Origin: JBBRVW01 sp038246545
GTDB lineage: Bacteria; Actinomycetota; Actinomycetes; JACCUZ01
Reading direction: 5' to 3'
Assembly: GCA_038246545.1 (NCBI GenBank)
Contig: JBBRVW010000039.1
Location: 1 to 49,843, forward strand
DNA: 49,843 nt
Under the pieces are notes generated by a model that made no database searches, was not told the DNA's origin, and saw only the letters and a list, made by a program, of their open reading frames with translations. Of the stretch, positions 45,380 through 49,843 are shown one piece after another. How positions within the stretch are numbered: the first letter of the stretch is position 1; each line of letters opens with the position of its first letter. Both the position numbers and the translations under genes were made by a program.

Positions 45380-46510
45380 ATGCGCCTCCTCTTCTTCGGC
45401 ACCTACGACGCCGCGGCGCACCCCCGGGTCGCGATCCTGCGGGACGGGCTGGCCGGGCACGGCGCGACCGTGCGCGAGTGCAACGTCCCTCTCGGGCTGT
45501 CGACCGCGGCGCGGGTCTCGATGCTCCGACGCCCGTGGACCCTGCCCCGGCTGCTCGTACGGCTCGCGTGGTGCTGGGCGACGCTGGTGGCCCGGTCGGC
45601 CCGGTACCGGCGCGACGGCGGCTGGCCGGACGTCGTGGTGGTCGGCTACCTCGGGCACTTCGATGTGCTGCTGGCCCGCCGGCTGTTCCCGCACGTGCCG
45701 GTCGTTCTCGACCACCTCGTCGGCGCCAGCGACACCGCCGCCGACCGCGGGGTGAGCAGCGGGCTGCGCCCGCGGCTGCTGCGCAGGCTGGACGAGACCG
45801 CGCTGGGCAGCGCCGACGTCGTGGTCGTCGACACCGCCGAGCACCTGGCGGCGCTGCCGGAGCGGCACCGCCGCCGCGCGCTCGTCGTGCCCGTCGGGGC
45901 GCCCGCGAGCTGGTACGCCGCCGCCGACCGCCCCACCGACCTGACCGCGGTGGGGCAGCCGTTGCGCATCGTGTTCTTCGGCCTGTTCACGCCGCTCCAG
46001 GGGGCGCCGGTGATCGGGGCGGCCCTTGCGGCGCTGGCCGACGACGACCTCGAGGTCACGATGGTCGGCACCGGGCAGGACCACGACGAGACCCGGTCTC
46101 TGGCTGCCGCGAACCGCCGGGTGACCTGGGTCGACTGGGTGGCGCCGGACCAGCTACCGGCGCTCGTCGCGCGGCACGACGTCTGCCTCGGCATCTTCGG
46201 CACCGGCGCCAAGGCGCTGCGCGTCGTCCCCAACAAGGTCTTCCAGGGTGCCGCCGCGGGCTGCGCCCTGGTCACGTCGGAGACCGGGCCGCAGCGCCGG
46301 CTGCTCGGCGACGCCGCCGTCCTCGTCCCCGCCGGCGACGCGGCCGCGCTCGCCGCGGCCCTGCGCGACCTGGCCGGCGACCGTGCACGGCTGCACGCTG
46401 CGCGCGCGGCCAGCTCGGAGCTGGCCCGCACCGCCTTCACCGCCGCGGCCGTGACGACGCCGCTCCTTGACCGCCTGCACGCCGTCGTACCCCGGAGGCT
46501 CCCGACATGA
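45380..46510 (+). CDS. Glycosyltransferase family 4-like protein
   Basis: A 376-residue GT-B-like enzyme. It starts MRLLFFGTYDAAAHPRVAIL; a Rossmann-like N-terminal half contains VVVGYLGHFDVLLARRLF. The donor half has VFFGLFTPLQGAPVIGAAL and GPQRRLLGDAAVLVPAGD. It heads a three-gene operon (ATGA overlaps to the methyltransferase and on to the peptidase). Substrates are unknown; it may modify the envelope. Confidence 0.85.
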   Translation: MRLLFFGTYDAAAHPRVAILRDGLAGHGATVRECNVPLGLSTAARVSMLRRPWTLPRLLVRLAWCWATLVARSARYRRDGGWPDVVVVGYLGHFDVLLARRLFPHVPVVLDHLVGASDTAADRGVSSGLRPRLLRRLDETALGSADVVVVDTAEHLAALPERHRRRALVVPVGAPASWYAAADRPTDLTAVGQPLRIVFFGLFTPLQGAPVIGAALAALADDDLEVTMVGTGQDHDETRSLAAANRRVTWVDWVAPDQLPALVARHDVCLGIFGTGAKALRVVPNKVFQGAAAGCALVTSETGPQRRLLGDAAVLVPAGDAAALAAALRDLAGDRARLHAARAASSELARTAFTAAAVTTPLLDRLHAVVPRRLPT

Positions 46511-47274
46511 CCGCACGTGACGACAGCGTCCTGCCGCCGCTGAGCCCCAACGGCTGGCTGCGGTGGGAGGTGGTCAACCGGCTCCTTCCCCCTGCCACGG
46601 GTCGCCAGCTCGACGTGCTCGAGGTGGGCTGCGGGCAGGGCGGCTTCGCTGCGCGGCTCGCGCAGCGCTTCGACTACGTGGGCGTCGAGCCGGACGCGAC
46701 CTCGTGCACGGTCGCACAGCAGCGGCTGGCCGCGGTAGGGAACGGCGAGGTCCGCCACGGCGACCTGTCCGCCGTGGAGCCGGACGAGACCTTCGACCTG
46801 GTGGTCGCCTTCGAGGTCATCGAGCACATCGAGGACGACGCCGGCGCGCTGGCCGGGTGGGCCGAGCACCTGCGCCCCGGCGGCTGGCTGCTGCTGTCGA
46901 CGCCGGCGTGGCAGAAGCGCTACGGCGCAGCGGACGAGATGGTGGGTCACTTCCGCCGCTACGACCCGCCGGTGCTGCGCGACCGCATGGCGGGCGCCGG
47001 GCTCACCGACGTCGAGCTGGTGCACTTCGGTGCACCGCTGGGCTACCTCCTGGAGGCCGGCCGCAACTACGCGGGTCGCAAGAAGCTGGCCGCGGGCGCC
47101 ACCGCCACGTCGATGGCGGAGCGCTCGGACGCCAGTGGCCGCACCCTGCAGCCCTCGACGTCGTGGACCGCGACCGCGGCGCGGCTCGGGACACTGCCGT
47201 TCCGCGCCGTGCAGAGAGCCTTCCCCGGCACCGGTCCCGGGCTGGTGGCACGCGGCCGGAAGCCGGCGGCATGA
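46507..47274 (+). CDS. Class I SAM-dependent methyltransferase
   Basis: A 255-residue methyltransferase. Motif I is VLEVGCGQGGFAARLA (about 37-52), motif II-like DLVVAFEVIEHIEDD and post-II GGWLLLSTPAWQKRYGAADE. The pattern is that of UbiG/Methyltransf_11-type enzymes often beside glycosyltransferases. It overlaps both neighbours (ATGA). The acceptor is likely a sugar or lipid made by the GT4 gene. Confidence 0.88.
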   Translation: MTARDDSVLPPLSPNGWLRWEVVNRLLPPATGRQLDVLEVGCGQGGFAARLAQRFDYVGVEPDATSCTVAQQRLAAVGNGEVRHGDLSAVEPDETFDLVVAFEVIEHIEDDAGALAGWAEHLRPGGWLLLSTPAWQKRYGAADEMVGHFRRYDPPVLRDRMAGAGLTDVELVHFGAPLGYLLEAGRNYAGRKKLAAGATATSMAERSDASGRTLQPSTSWTATAARLGTLPFRAVQRAFPGTGPGLVARGRKPAA

Positions 47275-48578
47275 GCGGCGCACCCGTGGCGGACCGGGAC
47301 GCCTACATCGCGGACCTCGCCGACCTGATCACGGCGTCACCGTCGTCGTTCCACGCCGTCGCGGAGGTGTCCCGGCGGCTCGACGCGGCCGGCTTCGAAC
47401 GGCTCGAGGAAGCCGAGCCCTGGCGCAACAGCGCGTCCGGGCGACGTCGCTACGTCGTGCGTGACGGGTCGGTCGTCGCCTGGGTGGTGCCGGCAGGTGC
47501 CGGTCCGACAACGCCGTACCGCGTGGTGGGAGCGCACACCGACTCCCCCGGCTTCATGCTCAAGCCCCGACCGGGCAGCGCCGCGCACGGCTGGCTGCAG
47601 GCGAGGGTCGAGGTCTACGGCGGACCGTTGCTCAACTCGTGGCTGGACCGCGAGCTCGAGCTCGCCGGCCGGCTGGTCACCCACGACGGCGCCGAGCACC
47701 TGGTGCGCACCGGGCCGTTCCTGCGCATCCCGCAGCTGGCGATCCACCTCGACCGGCAGGTCGGCGACGGCCTGGTGCTCGACCCGCAGCGGCACATGCT
47801 GCCGGTGTGCGGCGCCGTCGGACGCGACCAGCCGGCCGACCGCGGCGACGTCGTCGGGCACCTCGCCGGGCTCGCGGGTCTGGCGGTCGCTGACGTCGCG
47901 GGCTGGGAGCTCGTGACCGCTGACACCGCACCGCCCGCACGGTTCGGGCTCGACGGCGAGTTGTTCGCCGCCGGCCGGATGGACAACCTCGCATCGGTGC
48001 ACGCCGGCGCCCAGGCCCTGATGGCCGCCGCGGGCGCCGAGCCCGACCACGTGCTGGTCCTCGCGGCGTTCGACCACGAGGAGGTCGGCTCGGCCTCCCG
48101 GTCCGGCGCCGCCGGGCCGTTCCTCGCCGACGTCCTGACCCGCATCAGCACCGGCCTGGGCGCCGACGTCGACCAGCGCCTGCGCGCCGTCGCAGGCTCG
48201 TGGTGCGTGTCATCGGACGCCGGGCACGCGGTGCACCCCAACTACCCGGAGCGGCACGACACCGGCAACCGCCCGGTGCCAGGCGGCGGTCCGCTGCTCA
48301 AGATCAACGCAAAGCAGCGCTACGCCACGGACGCCCACGGCCGCGCCCTGTGGGCCCGGGCCTGCGCCCGGGCGGGGGTGGACTTCCAGGAGTTCGTGTC
48401 GAGCAACACGGTTCCGTGCGGCTCGACCATCGGCCCGCTCGCCGCGACCCGAATCGGCTTCCGGGTCGTCGACGTCGGGGCGCCGCTGCTCTCGATGCAC
48501 TCGGCCCGCGAGCTCGGCCACGTCGACGACCTCGCCGCCCTCGGCGCGGCGCTCACCGCGTTCTACCGCGGGGCCTGA
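47271..48578 (+). CDS. M18 family aminopeptidase
   Basis: A 435-residue metallo-aminopeptidase that removes N-terminal (often acidic) residues from peptides in the cytoplasm. The metal ligands are visible: His89 in GAHTDSPG, Asp in GRMDNLAS, the Glu pair in DHEEVGS, Asp in SSDAGHAVHP and His in SMHSARE. Length matches the family. ATG 47271 overlaps the methyltransferase stop. Its place in a GT operon is probably just co-transcription. Confidence 0.95.
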   Translation: MSGAPVADRDAYIADLADLITASPSSFHAVAEVSRRLDAAGFERLEEAEPWRNSASGRRRYVVRDGSVVAWVVPAGAGPTTPYRVVGAHTDSPGFMLKPRPGSAAHGWLQARVEVYGGPLLNSWLDRELELAGRLVTHDGAEHLVRTGPFLRIPQLAIHLDRQVGDGLVLDPQRHMLPVCGAVGRDQPADRGDVVGHLAGLAGLAVADVAGWELVTADTAPPARFGLDGELFAAGRMDNLASVHAGAQALMAAAGAEPDHVLVLAAFDHEEVGSASRSGAAGPFLADVLTRISTGLGADVDQRLRAVAGSWCVSSDAGHAVHPNYPERHDTGNRPVPGGGPLLKINAKQRYATDAHGRALWARACARAGVDFQEFVSSNTVPCGSTIGPLAATRIGFRVVDVGAPLLSMHSARELGHVDDLAALGAALTAFYRGA

Positions 48579-48643
48579 CCCCCGCGCCCCGGCGGTGCGC
48601 CCTGCGTCGTGGACACGGTCCGGTCGCTGCGCGAGGGTGAGGC

Positions 48644-48727
48644 ATGCGCTCACGGATGACCGGCATGTGGTGGGGCACCTCGATCGAGGCACCGGACCCG
48701 GGCGCCCTCGCGAGCTTTTACTCCGAC
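48644..48727 (+). pseudogene. Truncated VOC/glyoxalase-family gene
   Basis: ATG 48644, with GAGGGTGAGG upstream, opens a typical VOC N-terminus (WWGTSIEAPDPGALASFYSD). Homology ends at about residue 28; the frame then runs into unrelated sequence (DGRRAALTS) and stops at 48802, inside the 3' end of the alpha/beta hydrolase. It marks a deletion or insertion breakpoint near 48727. Confidence 0.65.
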
Positions 48728-48746
48728 GGTCGCCGAGCGGCACTCA

Positions 48747-49658
48747 CTAGCTGGGTGGACGACCAGTGGAAAGCCACCTGTGCGTGGCCAAGACGTCCTT
48801 GATCGGGTCGGCGGCAAAGTGCCCCCCGCCGGGTGTCTCGACAACGATGGCACCGGGGACGGAGGCCGCGAGGAACCGACCGTGCGCGACGGGGAGCGAT
48901 GTGTCGTCATCGCCGTACGTGATGAGGGCGGGGACGTTGATCGTCGTCAGGTCGAACCCCCAGTCATGGGCGAATGCAAGCGTGTCGTCCACGGAGCCGC
49001 CCACGCCGTGGATCGCCTGCTCCGGGATGATCCGCCGGAACGCCATGACGGTCTCGGGGCGCTCCAGGAAGCCCACATCGGTGCCGTTTGCCTCGTGGCC
49101 CAGGATCGCGCCAGGGTCCGCCTCGATTCGCCGTGCCATGAGCCGTTGCGCCTTGGTCATCTCCCGGGTGAGGACTTCCTCGCCCGCATCGGCCCAGGCG
49201 AGCTCTGCCGCGATCTCGTCGCCCATCCCCCCGACCCACTCATCACGAGTCAGCCCCGGCGAACCGAGTGGAGCGAGGCCGGACTGACAGGCAACTCGAT
49301 CAAGCCGGTCTCCGAGCACCGCCGCACAGGCGAGTGCGTGCGGCCCCCCACCCGAACCACCGACGACCGAGAACCGGTCGAGCTCCAGGGCGTCGGCTAC
49401 TGCTCGCACATCGGCTGCCTCGTCTGCGACGCAACGACCACGATGGCGCGAGGAGCGCCCGTATCCTGCTCTGTCCGTGGTGATGTACCGAATGCCCGCA
49501 CCGGCATACAGCGAGTCGTCGGGCCAGCGACTGAGACGGCAGCCCGGGGTCCCATGGAGGCCGATCACCGGATAGCCGTCAGGGTCTCCGCCATCGAGGA
49601 AGGACACGGTTCGATCGTCGTTGAGCGCGACCGTGCCGAACCCTGGCTCCATCCGCAC
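48747..49658 (-). CDS. Alpha/beta hydrolase
   Basis: A 303-residue alpha/beta-hydrolase fold protein. The oxyanion HGTPG (35-39), nucleophile elbow VVGGSGGGPHA with Ser102, acid Asp in ITYGDDDTSLP and His in TPGGGHFA complete the triad. The substrate is unknown. GTG 49658 and ATG 49652 are both possible; ATG 49652 has AGGA at good spacing. The gene is visibly less G+C-rich than its left neighbours and lies between a truncated gene and an IS3-like element, so it was probably acquired. Confidence 0.85.
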   Translation of the reverse strand: MRMEPGFGTVALNDDRTVSFLDGGDPDGYPVIGLHGTPGCRLSRWPDDSLYAGAGIRYITTDRAGYGRSSRHRGRCVADEAADVRAVADALELDRFSVVGGSGGGPHALACAAVLGDRLDRVACQSGLAPLGSPGLTRDEWVGGMGDEIAAELAWADAGEEVLTREMTKAQRLMARRIEADPGAILGHEANGTDVGFLERPETVMAFRRIIPEQAIHGVGGSVDDTLAFAHDWGFDLTTINVPALITYGDDDTSLPVAHGRFLAASVPGAIVVETPGGGHFAADPIKDVLATHRWLSTGRPPS

Positions 49659-49709
49659 ATCCTGACGGATTGGAGGGCAGGGGGACCCCGCCGATGGTCA
49701 CTCCTGGGG

Positions 49710-49843
49710 TGTACTAAAGATCTTGGACAGTTTCTCTCGATTGAGAGGATCTGTTCATGCCCGAGAAGCGCCGGAAGTTCAGTCCGCAGTTCAAGGCTGA
49801 GGCCGTGCAGATGGTGATCGAGACCGGGAAGCCGGTCGCGGAA
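49710..49843 (+). mobile_element. Left end of an IS3-family insertion sequence (partial)
   Basis: A possible terminal repeat begins TGTACTAAAGATCTTGG at 49710, followed by a short leader and the OrfA start at 49757. The rest lies beyond the right edge. It abuts the acquired hydrolase region. Confidence 0.6.
49757..49843 (+). CDS. IS3-family transposase OrfA, N-terminus (partial)
   Basis: ATG 49757 opens MPEKRRKFSPQFKAEAVQM and continues VIETGKPVAE, the HTH_Tnp_1 (IS3/IS911 OrfA) start that binds the IS ends. The 29 codons run off the window. GAGAGGAT lies about ten bases upstream. Confidence 0.85.
   Translation, partial: MPEKRRKFSPQFKAEAVQMVIETGKPVAE

Overview
The window is chromosomal DNA from a very G+C-rich actinomycete (Actinomycetota). 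The evidence is third-position G/C bias throughout, GTG starts and GTGA/ATGA gene junctions, and the order secA - hpf - comF - lpqB - mtrB - mtrA - ahcY - SIS isomerase - Trm112 - manB - DUF3499 - whiB - fbiA - fbiB. From memory this matches the Mycobacterium tuberculosis Rv3240c-Rv3264c stretch and the Streptomyces secA-whiB stretch. SpoIID/LytB, DUF5719 and DUF3105 genes suggest a Frankia/Kineosporia/Motilibacter-like or related lineage, but the sequence alone does not settle the genus.

Layout. (1) 1-8.6 kb: start of secA, then a more variable block: three coupled GNAT genes with four acetyltransferase domains, a lipoprotein SGNH hydrolase, a YcaQ/AlkX-type DNA glycosylase, an AbiEi/DUF559 gene flanked by two related 48-bp palindromes, an ECF sigma factor with a membrane partner, and a HEAT-repeat gene. 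(2) 8.6-15.4 kb, minus strand: NarL-type response regulator, hibernation factor hpf, comF, and the mtrA-mtrB-lpqB cell-envelope signalling operon. (3) 15.5-24.3 kb, mostly plus strand: a membrane gene, DUF4129, DUF4350, MoxR ATPase and DUF58 coupled as one operon, a small secreted protein, SpoIIM (minus), RDD and a GAF-ANTAR regulator. (4) 24.5-36.4 kb, mostly minus strand: ahcY, a CDF transporter, the sugar-phosphate set (SIS isomerase, Trm112-like, phosphomannomutase), small zinc proteins, a degenerate metallopeptidase (plus), DUF5719, a giant membrane glycosyltransferase and a WhiB regulator. (5) 36.5-48.6 kb: F420 biosynthesis (fbiA-fbiB), an AlkA-like glycosylase, DUF3105, sugar-nucleotide transferase and glycosyltransferase, a SpoIID/LytB protein with a five-fold C-terminal repeat, and a GT4-methyltransferase-M18 peptidase operon. 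(6) 48.6 kb to the end: a truncated VOC-family gene, an alpha/beta hydrolase of lower G+C, and the left end of an IS3-like insertion sequence, which together mark a rearranged junction.

Functionally the window joins envelope building and sensing (MtrAB-LpqB, SecA, SpoIIM/RDD/MoxR/DUF58, GT2/DUF5719, SpoIID) with activated mannose/sugar supply (SIS isomerase, ManB, nucleotidyltransferase, GTs), methyl-cycle housekeeping (AhcY) and F420 synthesis. I see no rRNA, tRNA or CRISPR array. No wholly new multi-gene system is demonstrable. The most unusual signals are the paired palindromes around the AbiEi gene, an operator-like double palindrome at 45.3 kb that shares an 11-mer with the AbiEi leader, an ECF-type promoter just upstream of the sigma gene, and mtrB lacking an ordinary start codon at its expected position.
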